Counted from the first letter of the stretch, positions 15,005 through 22,909 are shown. The stretch is 34,187 nucleotides of DNA from Candidatus Saccharimonadota bacterium (GCA_016866755.1 VGLK01000007.1:1-34187), one strand, 5' to 3'. Numbers and translations are program-made. The notes: generated by a model from the sequence alone, not told the origin.

Positions 15005-16759
15005 ATGAATCGAACACTTTCACGCGACACCCCAACTCTTGTTAATGAATCCGTTACCCTTAAAGGCTGGGTGCATAATCGTCGCGACCATGGTGGACTT
15101 ATCTTTATTGATTTGCGTGATCACACTGGGCTGGTGCAGCTTGTGTTTAACCCTGCAACCACCCAAGATTTTGCGTTAGCTGGCGAATTACGTGATGAAT
15201 TTGTGATTGAGGTGAATGGTAAAGTAGTGGCTCGAGATGAGACTTTAAAAAATGATAAGTTACCAACTGGCACTATCGAAGTGGTGGTTCAATCGCTTCG
15301 AATTCTTAACCGCTCCGAAGCACTGCCTATTCAACCATTTTCAGATGAACAGCAGGCAAACGAAGAACTGCGGTTGCGCTATCGTTATCTCGATTTACGC
15401 CGCGAAAAAATGCAAACTATGCTAAAAAAACGCGCCGCCTACTATAAAACCATTCGCGACTACATGGAAGAGCGAGAATTTACAGAGATTACTACACCAA
15501 TTTTAGCTAACTCTAGCCCCGAAGGAGCGCGCGACTTTTTAGTGCCATCGCGGGTGCACGAGGGTAAATATTATGCGTTGCCGCAAGCACCACAGCAATT
15601 TAAGCAGCTATTAATGGTGGGCGGTGTGTCGCGCTACTACCAAATTGCGACTTGTTTTCGAGACGAGGATCCGCGCGCAGACCGTTTGTACGGTGACTTT
15701 TATCAGCTCGATCTTGAAATGGCGTTTGTAGAGGATGGAGAGACTGTTCGCCAAATTATGGAGCCGTTAATTACCGGGCTGGTAACAGACTTTGCAGGTA
15801 AGCGTCTCTCTCAACCAAGTGTTCCGCGTATTACGTACAGAGAGGCGATCGAGCAGTATGGTAGTGATAAGCCCGATCTTCGTTATGATATGAAGCTGGT
15901 CGACATGAGCGACATTTATGTCAATTCTGAGTTTGGTGTTTTTAAAAATGCAATCACAGGCGGCGGATTAGTAAAAGCTATTCGCGTGCAAAACGGTGTG
16001 AGTCTTTCGCGCTCGCAGATTGACGCTTTTACTGACATTGCCAAGCGCGAGGGCGCTGGCGGTCTTGCGTACTTAATGATTGAAGACGGCGAGGTAAAAT
16101 CACCAATCGCTAAATTTATGTCGGCAGATGAACTTACGGCAGTACGCGAACGTTTGCAGGCTAATGAAGGCGACGCAATATTTTTTGCAGCCGACACCTA
16201 CGAGACTGTTCACAGAGTACTTGGTAAATTGCGCTCCGAGTTTGCCGCACACTTTAACCTCGCCAATCCAGACGAGGTGGCGCTAGTGTGGGTGATAGAT
16301 TTTCCCTTTTATGAATGGAACGAGACCGAAAAAAGAGTTGATTTTGGCCATAATCCGTTTTCGATGCCACGTGGCGGAGTTGAGGCGATTCGTCTTGCAG
16401 AGGATAAGCTATCAATTGTCGCCGATCAATATGACATGGTAATGAATGGTTACGAGATTTGTTCGGGTGCGGTTCGTAATCACAACCCAGAAATTATGTA
16501 CGAATCGTTTGCAGCCTTAGGCTACGACAGTACTTACGTAGAAGAAAAATTCGGTGCCATGCTAAACGCCTTTAAATTTGGTGCGCCACCTCACGCTGGT
16601 TGTGCATACGGGCTTGATCGTATTTTTATGGTACTTACCGATGAGGATAACATTCGCGAAGTTGTCGCTTTTCCAAAAAACGGGTCGGGGGTTGATGTGA
16701 TGATGAATTCTCCAAGCCATGTAGATCCTGCACAGCTTAGTGAGCTAGGCGGGAAATAG
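15005..16759 (+). CDS. aspS: Aspartyl-tRNA synthetase, possibly non-discriminating
   Basis: Class II synthetase charging tRNA-Asp, 584 residues, normal for the bacterial type with the GAD insertion. The N-terminal OB fold includes GWVHNRRDHGGLIFIDLRDH (from residue 21). Class II motif 2 is YQIATCFRDEDPRADR, with QLDLEMAFV after it. Motif 3 is GCAYGLDRIFMVLT, followed by IREVVAFPKNGSGVDVMMNSPS. The His at position 29 in RDHGG is the residue associated with non-discriminating AspRS enzymes that also charge tRNA-Asn and need GatCAB; this is suggestive only. The downstream cls gene begins 5 bp after the stop. Confidence 0.97.
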   Translation: MNRTLSRDTPTLVNESVTLKGWVHNRRDHGGLIFIDLRDHTGLVQLVFNPATTQDFALAGELRDEFVIEVNGKVVARDETLKNDKLPTGTIEVVVQSLRILNRSEALPIQPFSDEQQANEELRLRYRYLDLRREKMQTMLKKRAAYYKTIRDYMEEREFTEITTPILANSSPEGARDFLVPSRVHEGKYYALPQAPQQFKQLLMVGGVSRYYQIATCFRDEDPRADRLYGDFYQLDLEMAFVEDGETVRQIMEPLITGLVTDFAGKRLSQPSVPRITYREAIEQYGSDKPDLRYDMKLVDMSDIYVNSEFGVFKNAITGGGLVKAIRVQNGVSLSRSQIDAFTDIAKREGAGGLAYLMIEDGEVKSPIAKFMSADELTAVRERLQANEGDAIFFAADTYETVHRVLGKLRSEFAAHFNLANPDEVALVWVIDFPFYEWNETEKRVDFGHNPFSMPRGGVEAIRLAEDKLSIVADQYDMVMNGYEICSGAVRNHNPEIMYESFAALGYDSTYVEEKFGAMLNAFKFGAPPHAGCAYGLDRIFMVLTDEDNIREVVAFPKNGSGVDVMMNSPSHVDPAQLSELGGK

Positions 16760-16764
16760 CGTTT

Positions 16765-18246
16765 ATGAGCGAGCTGGCTATGGTGGCGAGCGAATGGTCA
16801 ACGGTGCTCATAGGCTATGCAGCTCAGCTTACTTGGTTATTTTTATTGATTGAGTGGCTACTGCGCCTTCTTGCATTGTTCGTGGTGCCGCGCAACCGTC
16901 GCCCGACCGCCGGACTTACTTGGCTTACACTAATATTCTTGGTGCCAATTCCAGGTTGGATTTTATACTTGATATTAGGAAGTTTTAAATTGCCTCATAG
17001 GCGACGTATGGTGCAAAAAAATCTTGATAGCGTGTTAGAGCGTCTATCGGCAAATGTAGCTGTTAAAAATAAAGCTACCCCTGCCGATCACCAGTCGCTC
17101 ATTACACTTAGTCAGTCACTTTCACATATGCCACTTACTAGCGCCACCGCCTGTGACGTGCTTACAGATTATCATCAAATTATTAAAAAAATTGCCGACG
17201 ATATTTCTTCTGCGCAAACTATAGTGCATTTAGAGTACTACACGTTTGTAGTAGATAAAGAAACCGAACCGTTGTTTGCGGCGATTGAACAGGCTAGGGC
17301 ACGCGGCGTACAGGTTCGAGTACTCTATGATGCCTTTGGTACTCGTCGCTACTTGCGTCCAAGTGCCGCTATGCGTCGTCGATTATTAGCGGCTGGTGTG
17401 CAGGTGCAATCTTCGTTGCCACTTAAACTTATTGGTCATGGCTACACTCGGCCAGATCTTCGTAATCATCGCAAGTTAGTAACAATCGACGGTCGTGTTG
17501 GCTACACTGGCTCACAAAATATCATCGCTCGTCACTATCACCGGCGCGATTCGATTGTGTATGATGAACTGGTGGTTCGGCTTGAAGGTCCGATAGTTGC
17601 TCAGCTCGATGCAGTGTTTGCTGCCGATTGGTTTGCCGAAACTAGCAAAGATGTAACCGGCGACATTCCGACTCCATCAACAGTAGGTTCGCCGCAGTTA
17701 TCGCTACAGCTTTTGCCAAGTGGACCAGGTTTTGATGACGAGAATAATCTTAAAATATTCACCGCTGCCATGTACGATGCCGCTCGTACAATTACAATCG
17801 TTAATCCTTACTTTGTGCCAGAAGAGTCGCTTCTTACGGCAATTGAAAGCGCTGCCAAGCGAGGCGTTAAGGTAACTTTAGTAAACTCGTCTGTAATGGA
17901 TCAGTGGATGGTGGGTCACGCTCAGCGTTCATATTACGAACAGTTACTGCAGGCGGGCGTCGATATTTACTGGTATAATTCACCGGTACTACTTCATTCA
18001 AAATTTTTAGTCATCGACGACACATTGGCGCTCGTTGGTTCAAGCAATATGGATATTCGCTCATTCGAGCTTGACCATGAACTTACGCTGCTTATCTATA
18101 GTCAGCATTATGCACAGCAACTGCAAAAAGTAGCCGATAATTACATTTCTGCAAGTAAAAAAGTCAATAAAAAGACGTGGCTGTCGCGTCGTCGTTATAA
18201 GCAGTTACTTGATAACATTGCGCGGCTCACCTCATCGCTGCAATAG
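16765..18246 (+). CDS. cls: Cardiolipin synthase (phospholipase D family)
   Basis: Membrane enzyme joining two phosphatidylglycerols into cardiolipin, 493 residues. Two N-terminal TM helices (about 12-35 and 45-70, including PRNRRPTAGLTWL) precede two PLD domains. HKD motif 1 is NHRKLVTIDGRVGYTGSQNI and HKD motif 2 is LHSKFLVIDDTLALVGSSNM, both complete, so the enzyme should be active. The ATG at 16765 follows aspS by 5 bp, probably in one transcript. With the PAP2 and lipid-kinase-like genes it makes a third phospholipid enzyme in the window. Confidence 0.93.
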   Translation: MSELAMVASEWSTVLIGYAAQLTWLFLLIEWLLRLLALFVVPRNRRPTAGLTWLTLIFLVPIPGWILYLILGSFKLPHRRRMVQKNLDSVLERLSANVAVKNKATPADHQSLITLSQSLSHMPLTSATACDVLTDYHQIIKKIADDISSAQTIVHLEYYTFVVDKETEPLFAAIEQARARGVQVRVLYDAFGTRRYLRPSAAMRRRLLAAGVQVQSSLPLKLIGHGYTRPDLRNHRKLVTIDGRVGYTGSQNIIARHYHRRDSIVYDELVVRLEGPIVAQLDAVFAADWFAETSKDVTGDIPTPSTVGSPQLSLQLLPSGPGFDDENNLKIFTAAMYDAARTITIVNPYFVPEESLLTAIESAAKRGVKVTLVNSSVMDQWMVGHAQRSYYEQLLQAGVDIYWYNSPVLLHSKFLVIDDTLALVGSSNMDIRSFELDHELTLLIYSQHYAQQLQKVADNYISASKKVNKKTWLSRRRYKQLLDNIARLTSSLQ

Positions 18247-18263
18247 CAAACCAAAGTTGGTAT

Positions 18264-18292
18264 TTGACAAAACATATTGATTATGCTAATAT
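18264..18292 (+). promoter_or_regulatory. Consensus promoter TTGACA-17-TAATAT with extended -10
   Basis: TTGACA at 18264-18269, a 17-bp spacer and TAATAT at 18287-18292 preceded by TGC. This is the best -35/-10 match in the window. The RNA start near 18299 gives a leader of about 130 nt for the gene at 18433. Confidence 0.7.
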
Positions 18293-18301
18293 AAAACATA
18301 G

Positions 18302-18373
18302 TTTGAATCAAACACAAACACTAAACAAAACGTAAAGTCACAGTAAATGTAAGAATAATCACGTCTCTTACAT
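18302..18373 (+). promoter_or_regulatory. Operator-like palindrome and leader hairpin
   Basis: TTTGA-A-TCAAA (18302-18312) lies just after the predicted RNA start, where a repressor could sit. Further on, ATGTAAGA (18347-18354) and TCTTACAT (18366-18373) form a perfect 8-bp stem with an 11-nt loop in the long leader. Function unknown. Confidence 0.35.
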
Positions 18374-18432
18374 ATAAAACGCGTCATACTGTAAAAGTAC
18401 ATTAAAGAATTAGGTGAAAGGATATCAGCTGC

Positions 18433-18657
18433 ATGATGGATCTTAATGTGGTGTTGGTATTGCTTACAATAATTGTGGCGATATTATCGTTAGTTATTGT
18501 AGCGTTGCTGGCAATACTCATTGTGGTGCTTATGAAAGTGCGCAAAGCGGCTGCTAATGTTGATAAACTTGCCAATAATTTGGCATCGGCTACAACATGG
18601 CTAGTACCTGGCAAAATATTTTCTGAAGCGTCACGAGCTTTTAAAAACCGTCGATAA
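18433..18657 (+). CDS. Small single-TM membrane protein, unknown
   Basis: 74-residue protein with one long hydrophobic helix (about residues 4-36: VVLVLLTIIVAILSLVIVAL and on), then an amphipathic segment RKAAANVDKLANNLASATTW and a basic C-terminus KNRR. The pattern resembles DUF948-like or YtxH-partner proteins, but I cannot assign a family. An AAAGGA upstream supports either the ATG at 18433 or the one directly after it. It is the first gene of the unit under the strong promoter at 18264, 53 bp before the YtxH-like gene, and probably acts with that protein at the membrane under stress. Confidence 0.75.
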   Translation: MMDLNVVLVLLTIIVAILSLVIVALLAILIVVLMKVRKAAANVDKLANNLASATTWLVPGKIFSEASRAFKNRR

Positions 18658-18710
18658 TTGTTTATTACTAAACGTTACGAAAATATATTTAAACGAGAGG
18701 AATAAGTGTT

Positions 18711-19070
18711 ATGAGTAAAAAATCAGTTGGAATTTTAGCAACCATTGCTGCAGCGTTTGCTGCTGGTGTGCTTCTTGCCCCAAAAAGTGGTAAAGAGACA
18801 CGCGACGAATTAAAGCACAAAGCCGAAGACGCTAAAAGCAAGGCCAAGAATAAATCTGAGCAGGTAAAATCGGCGGCTAAAGAAGGGTACGATGCGCTGC
18901 GTAAAGGCGCTGAAGACGTAGCAAGTGAAGCACGCGACTTTACCTCTAAGGCTAAAGGTGCAGGACATGAACTAACTGAAGATGCGAAAGTTCGCGGCCG
19001 CCGCGTGGCAGATCGTGGTGAAGAGGCAGCTCATGAGGCTGATGCTAAAACACGACGTAACCTACGCTAA
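18711..19070 (+). CDS. YtxH-like stress-associated membrane protein
   Basis: 119 residues. One N-terminal TM helix with the YtxH signature (VGILATIAAAFAAGVLLAPK, then SGKETRDELK) is followed by a long, highly charged Lys/Glu/Ala-rich helix that resembles LEA or apolipoprotein-type repeats (for example KAEDAKSKAKNKSEQVKSAA). Members are linked to general stress responses in Firmicutes; the mechanism is unknown. GAGAGGA at 18695-18701 sets the ATG. It ends with a strong terminator at 19089. Confidence 0.85.
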   Translation: MSKKSVGILATIAAAFAAGVLLAPKSGKETRDELKHKAEDAKSKAKNKSEQVKSAAKEGYDALRKGAEDVASEARDFTSKAKGAGHELTEDAKVRGRRVADRGEEAAHEADAKTRRNLR

Positions 19071-19088
19071 GTAGGCGAAAATGTAATG

Positions 19089-19126
19089 TACAGGCAACGG
19101 GTAAATAACTTGTTGCCTGTATTTTT
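19089..19126 (+). terminator. Rho-independent terminator after the YtxH-like gene
   Basis: Arms TACAGGCAAC (19089-19098) and GTTGCCTGTA (19112-19121), then TTTTTA. The tail runs straight into the -10 of the next gene. Confidence 0.8.
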
Positions 19127-19131
19127 ATAGT
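19126..19131 (+). promoter_or_regulatory. -10 box of the mutY-like gene
   Basis: TATAGT ends 9 nt before the ATG at 19141, so the leader would be 2-3 nt. The box abuts the preceding terminator's T-tract. Confidence 0.4.
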
Positions 19132-19140
19132 GAGAGTTAT

Positions 19141-19971
19141 ATGAATTCAAACTCAAGTGCATTTGTGGCTTTTTTAAAAAACTGGTCAAGCCGTAATTTT
19201 AGAGATATGCCATGGCGCAGGGAGCCAACTGGTTACTACGTGCTAGTAAGCGAACTTATGTTACAGCAAACACAAGTTGAGCGGGTTGTGCCAAAATTTT
19301 TAACGTTTATTAATCAATTTAATACAATTGATTCTTTAGCGTCTGCACTGCAATCTGAGGTAGTAATTTATTGGCAGGGTTTAGGGTATAATCGTCGAGC
19401 GCTGTATTTACACCAAAGTGCTCAACAAATTTTAAGTCAACATGGCGGAATGGTGCCGTCTGCTGTAGAAGCACTTGAGAGTTTACCAGGAGTTGGCAAA
19501 AATACGGCTGGAGCAATTGCAGCCTATGTCTATAATATGCCGGTAATATTTATTGAGACTAATATTCGCACGGTACTTTTTTACCATTTTTTTAAAGAAA
19601 GCCGCGAAAGTATAAACGATAGAGCATTACAAAGTATATTAGCGCAATGCCTCGCTGCGGCAATAGCGGAAAATTTTTCGCCCCGAGAATTTTATTGGGC
19701 AATGATGGATTATGGCGCGTTTCTTAAGCGATCTGGCGTAAAAAATAACTACAAGAGTGTAAGTTATCGTAAGCAGTCGGCGCTAGAGGGTAGTGTGCGT
19801 CAGGCGCGCGGCCTTATTATTGCACATCTCACCACGCAGCCTCGCGGCTTAGCTTCCTATGCTGAACTTATTGGTGTAAGTAATGGTTATGGACATACCG
19901 ATAGTGCCTTGGCGCAGTTAGAGCGCGAGGGATTTATTGTGCGAGAAGCCGCCGGATATCGGTTGCGTTAG
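19141..19971 (+). CDS. MutY-like A/G-specific adenine glycosylase without Fe-S ligands
   Basis: HhH-GPD base-excision glycosylase expected to remove A opposite 8-oxoG, 276 residues. The catalytic Glu is E38 in LVSELMLQQTQVERV, and the helix-hairpin-helix is LESLPGVGKNTAGAIAAY (113-129 region). The catalytic Asp position (E. coli LDGNV) reads FIETNIRTVL, so Asp is replaced by E139. The four Cys that bind the 4Fe-4S cluster after MDxGA are absent: the segment reads MMDYGAFLKRSGVKNNYKSV, and the only Cys is elsewhere. The C-terminal NUDIX-like 8-oxoG reader is missing; instead about 60 residues look like a winged helix (YAELIGVSNGYGHTDSALAQ, then LEREGFIVREAAGYRLR). MutY-like is the best call; an altered specificity is possible. 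Confidence 0.8.
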   Translation: MNSNSSAFVAFLKNWSSRNFRDMPWRREPTGYYVLVSELMLQQTQVERVVPKFLTFINQFNTIDSLASALQSEVVIYWQGLGYNRRALYLHQSAQQILSQHGGMVPSAVEALESLPGVGKNTAGAIAAYVYNMPVIFIETNIRTVLFYHFFKESRESINDRALQSILAQCLAAAIAENFSPREFYWAMMDYGAFLKRSGVKNNYKSVSYRKQSALEGSVRQARGLIIAHLTTQPRGLASYAELIGVSNGYGHTDSALAQLEREGFIVREAAGYRLR

Positions 19972-20009
19972 GTTGACCAATCGCGAAAGTCTCTTCATAA
20001 TAAAATACT

Positions 20010-20606
20010 ATGAGTGCAACTGCTTTACTCCCGAGTGTTATACTTTATACCGCCGCCGCAAGCGTGGTAGTATTTGCGGTCAGTTTGTTTCCGTCTGTCG
20101 ATGCGCAGGTGCAGTCAGAGGTGCCGATAGAAGCGGGCGCACTGTCGGCTGAAAAGCAGGCTAAAATTACACAAGATTGCACGCGGCTTCAGGCGACCCT
20201 TACGCAGCTAAACGCTAACGACGCCTTAACACGTGTAAATGTTGGTCAGGATTACGAAGTGGTTGCTTCGCGGCTTATGGCCCCGTTTAATAGCAGAGTA
20301 GCACTTAACAGGCTTGATAGCGTCCAGCTTGCAACCATTACTAGCCGCTACGAAACAGCTCGGCAAGCGTTTAGTAGCCGCTATCAAATTTACGATCAGT
20401 CACTTCGTTCACTGCAGCAAATTGATTGCACGAGTGAGCCAGCTGAGTTTTACGCTGAACTACTTACGGCGCGCGAAAGTCGGCGAGCTGTTAATGAAAG
20501 CGTTGGCGCACTAAACGGCTTAATTGATGAATACCGTACGGCGGCAGCTGGCGTGTTTACGCAGGAAGATTCGACGCCAGCTAACGCTGAGGATAAAAGC
20601 GCGTGA
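20010..20606 (+). CDS. Exported helical protein, unknown
   Basis: 198 residues. The first 32 residues look like a signal peptide or anchor (LLPSVILYTAAASVVVFAVS, then LFPSVDA). The rest is a predicted helical, Gln/Ala/Arg-rich region (about 45-175) with two cysteines, C57 and C140, that could form a disulfide across a helical hairpin, followed by an acidic tail. No family recognised. The TGA overlaps the GTG of the next gene (GTGA), so the pair is translationally coupled and probably works together at the cell surface. A TAATAA about 6 nt upstream of the ATG suggests a near-leaderless start, but it is weak. Confidence 0.65.
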   Translation: MSATALLPSVILYTAAASVVVFAVSLFPSVDAQVQSEVPIEAGALSAEKQAKITQDCTRLQATLTQLNANDALTRVNVGQDYEVVASRLMAPFNSRVALNRLDSVQLATITSRYETARQAFSSRYQIYDQSLRSLQQIDCTSEPAEFYAELLTARESRRAVNESVGALNGLIDEYRTAAAGVFTQEDSTPANAEDKSA

Positions 20607-20947
20607 GTATCTCTACGCACAAAGTAACATTGTGGTTGATTGCACATAAATATATTGTGTTAATTATCGGGGTAATTAGTCTTTCACTTGCAATGGTGGC
20701 CGTCTCTTTACAGCTCTATCATGCGAGCGGCACTGCGCAACTCGACTTAAGTCATCCACAGTATCGATCTCTACGTGAATCAATTCAGCGCGATCAAAAA
20801 GGCACACTTTTTTCTTCTAACGGTGAGATGAGTCAAACGGTAGTTGATGAATTTTTATCGGCTTATGATTTAGAGACGCTTAAAATAAAAAATTATAATG
20901 CGTATGGTGGCGACCCTTTAAGTGATGCCCAGCTTGGTATTGAATAA
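20603..20947 (+). CDS. Single-TM protein coupled to the exported protein, unknown
   Basis: 114 residues, starting with GTG at 20603 inside the stop of the previous gene. A cytosolic N-terminus, one TM helix (about 17-38: YIVLIIGVISLSLAMVAVSL) and a short extracytoplasmic domain of about 75 residues follow; this domain includes LDLSHPQYRSLRESIQRDQK and ends DAQLGIE. No family recognised. Coupling to the 20010 gene suggests a two-component surface assembly. It is convergent with mscS, with 2 bp between stops. Confidence 0.6.
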   Translation: MSISTHKVTLWLIAHKYIVLIIGVISLSLAMVAVSLQLYHASGTAQLDLSHPQYRSLRESIQRDQKGTLFSSNGEMSQTVVDEFLSAYDLETLKIKNYNAYGGDPLSDAQLGIE

Positions 20948-20949
20948 TC

Positions 20950-21858
20950 TTATTTTTTGCGACTACCGAGTGTAGTAGGTAGAACAAGGGTTGAAAGTTT
21001 TATGTCGGCTGCCTCAAATTCGGTATGAAGGCGCCGACGCATTTCGGCTGTTACTGCCCATTGATCAGACGGCTGGGTTTTGCCAGAAATATAGAGTTCG
21101 ATTGCAACGCCACTAATGTCGCCAATAAAATCAAACTGCGGCGGATTAATAATTTTTTGCTTCCAGGCCTCTTCTTCAAATAGAGCATTACCTACCTTAT
21201 TAATAATATCGGTTGCTTTGGTGATGTCTGTTGCTGGATCAAGACTGATTGAAAAGCGCGAGACACTGTACCCCATAGTTTTATTAATTACATGCTGCAC
21301 CATGCCATTCGGTAAATAGTGAACGCTGCCTTCGGCGTCACGCAGCACGGTCGAGCGGATGCCAATTCGTTCTACCGTACCACCGGCACCCTCAATATCA
21401 ACAACATCGCCAACCCGATATTGATTTTCGGCAATAATAAACACGCCCGAGAGAAAATCTTTCACTAGCGACTGAGCGCCGAATCCTAAAGCTACGCCCA
21501 AAATACCGGCGCTTGCGAATAGTGGTGAAAGATCGATATTAAATACGCCTGAGAGAATTGCGCCGGCAATGTAGGCGATGATAAAAATACGCCAAATGTT
21601 ACGAAACAGACTAACTAGGGTGTCTTCGCGTTTTTGAAGATCTTTTCGGTGCCACGAGCGGTGCTTACCGGTACTGCGAACAGCTTGTCGTATGCCGTAG
21701 TCGAGCGCAAGTCGCCCAATATAATATAAAATTAACGCACTCAGTACTATGCCAATAACTCCAATAAGAGTGTCATTGAGAAGCCAGCCGAGGCGGGATT
21801 CATTGAGCCATGTATCGATCCCAAGCGAGTTGAGTAGTGCTTTGATATGTTCGTCCAC
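20950..21858 (-). CDS. mscS: Small-conductance mechanosensitive channel, MscS family
   Basis: Tension-gated channel releasing solutes on hypo-osmotic shock, 302 residues. It has TM helices around residues 28-50, 90-110 and a pore helix in SAGILGVALGFGAQSLVKDF, with the typical Gly/Ala spacing. The beta domain follows (GVFIIAENQYRVGDVVDIEG, then GTVERIGIRSTVLRDAEGSV and HYLPNGMV), and the C-terminal alpha/beta domain includes YISGKTQPSDQWAVTAEMRR. The start is a GTG at 21858, set 7 nt after a TATACT box; no ATG near the N-terminus fits better. Leaderless GTG-start mRNA predicted, from a promoter shared back to back with trmB. Confidence 0.93.
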   Translation of the reverse strand: MDEHIKALLNSLGIDTWLNESRLGWLLNDTLIGVIGIVLSALILYYIGRLALDYGIRQAVRSTGKHRSWHRKDLQKREDTLVSLFRNIWRIFIIAYIAGAILSGVFNIDLSPLFASAGILGVALGFGAQSLVKDFLSGVFIIAENQYRVGDVVDIEGAGGTVERIGIRSTVLRDAEGSVHYLPNGMVQHVINKTMGYSVSRFSISLDPATDITKATDIINKVGNALFEEEAWKQKIINPPQFDFIGDISGVAIELYISGKTQPSDQWAVTAEMRRRLHTEFEAADIKLSTLVLPTTLGSRKK

Positions 21859-21877
21859 TTCTGTTAGTATAACAGAA
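21859..21877. promoter_or_regulatory. Perfectly palindromic bidirectional promoter of mscS and trmB
   Basis: TTCTGTTA-GTA-TAACAGAA is a 19-bp perfect inverted repeat filling all but one base of the 20 bp between the divergent starts. It contains minus-strand TATACT (21871 to 21866, 7 nt from the GTG) and plus-strand TATAAC (21868-21873, 5 nt from the ATG), overlapping by 4 bp. Neither gene has room for a leader. Confidence 0.65.
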
Positions 21878-21878
21878 A

Positions 21879-22535
21879 ATGACTCAACCCTTTATCGATC
21901 CCAGGCAGTATATTATTACTCGCAAACGAAAAAAATATAAGTTTGCTAAGTTTGCAAATTCGCCGTTATGTTTTGAGCATGAAGAGTGGAGAGAGCGTCC
22001 GGTGGATGTGTTAGAGGTTGGTGCGGGAACCGGCCTGTTTAGTGTTGCATTGGCAACGAACGAGCCGAAACGATTTTTTGCTGCGATAGACGTAAAAGGC
22101 GATAGACTACAGACGGGCGCGTACGCTGCTCATACGGTAGCTCTTGAAAACATAGCATTTCTACGCACTCGGGGAGATTTATTGCCACAACTCTTCGCGC
22201 CATATTCAATTGGCGAGTTATGGCTAACATTTCCCGATCCGCACCCAAAACCACGCTCGTCAGGGCGTCGCCTTACGCACCCTACGTTTCTTCGCACCTA
22301 TGCTTCGTTGCTTCGCCCAAATGGAGTTGGCCTATGTTTTAAAACCGATGCTCACGATCTTTTTGTGTGGTCACTAGAGCAATTAGTGGTTGAGGGCTGG
22401 CGAATCTGCGAGTTGTCATTTGATTTACACGAATCTTCACTATCGCAGCAGTACAAAAATATGACTACCTACGAAGCTCGCTATACTGGCGAAGGGCTGC
22501 CAATCTATTTTGTACGTGCTCTTCCGCCCAGTTAG
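21879..22535 (+). CDS. trmB: tRNA (guanine-N7-)-methyltransferase TrmB
   Basis: Makes m7G46 in the variable loop of tRNAs using SAM. The 218 residues include the SAM loop VLEVGAGTGLFSVALA (about 45-60), the FFAAIDVKGDRL strand, and the TrmB hallmark LWLTFPDPHPKPRSSGRRLT with catalytic-type Asp in FPDP (family FPDPWPKxRHxKRR). The C-terminal ENLAFLR-type and TxYExRF-like TTYEARYTGEGLPIYFV are also present. The ATG follows 5 nt after a TATAAC box in the palindromic promoter, so the mRNA is leaderless. The mazG-like gene follows 22 bp later with its own -10. Confidence 0.93.
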   Translation: MTQPFIDPRQYIITRKRKKYKFAKFANSPLCFEHEEWRERPVDVLEVGAGTGLFSVALATNEPKRFFAAIDVKGDRLQTGAYAAHTVALENIAFLRTRGDLLPQLFAPYSIGELWLTFPDPHPKPRSSGRRLTHPTFLRTYASLLRPNGVGLCFKTDAHDLFVWSLEQLVVEGWRICELSFDLHESSLSQQYKNMTTYEARYTGEGLPIYFVRALPPS

Positions 22536-22544
22536 CCGACGCGG

Positions 22545-22550
22545 TATACT
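22545..22550 (+). promoter_or_regulatory. -10 box of the mazG-like gene
   Basis: TATACT ends 7 nt before the ATG at 22558, with no SD. It chooses this start over an upstream in-frame ATG inside trmB. Confidence 0.5.
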
Positions 22551-22557
22551 TAGGTAT

Positions 22558-22899
22558 ATGAATTTTACCGACTATCAATCACAAGCCCTTACAACTCTAA
22601 CCACTAGTCATGAATACGGCACAATAGACGCCGAATTGATGAGTCAGGTGTTGGGATTAGTGGGTGAAAGCGGCGAGGTGGCTGAAAAGTTTAAAAAACT
22701 TCTACGTGACCATAACGGGCAAATAACCGAAGAGACAAAGGCCGAGATCGCCAAAGAACTTGGTGATATTTTATGGTATATTAGCTCGGTTTCACATTGC
22801 CTTGGTATTTCGCTTGAAACAGTTGCAAGTAGCAATCTTAAAAAGGTGTTGAGCCGTAAATCGCGGGGCGTTACGCACGGCAGCGGCGACAACCGATAA
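22558..22899 (+). CDS. MazG-like nucleotide pyrophosphohydrolase
   Basis: 113-residue all-alpha NTP pyrophosphatase that probably cleans up damaged or surplus nucleotides. The metal-binding pattern is LGLVGESGEVAEKFKKLLRD (ExxE, about 38-57) and later AEIAKELGDILWYISSVSHC (ExxD), as in MazG/RS21-C6 proteins. Single-domain size, unlike the two-domain E. coli MazG. The ATG at 22558 is supported by the TATACT 7 nt upstream and by the family N-terminus (MNFTDYQSQALTT). Convergent with murC, 10 bp apart. Confidence 0.88.
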   Translation: MNFTDYQSQALTTLTTSHEYGTIDAELMSQVLGLVGESGEVAEKFKKLLRDHNGQITEETKAEIAKELGDILWYISSVSHCLGISLETVASSNLKKVLSRKSRGVTHGSGDNR

Positions 22900-22909
22900 A
22901 AGGTAGGCT

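Noticed and set aside
22510-22557. Upstream in-frame start of the MazG-like protein inside trmB
   Set aside because: TATACT 7 nt before the ATG at 22558 and the family N-terminus favour the shorter form.
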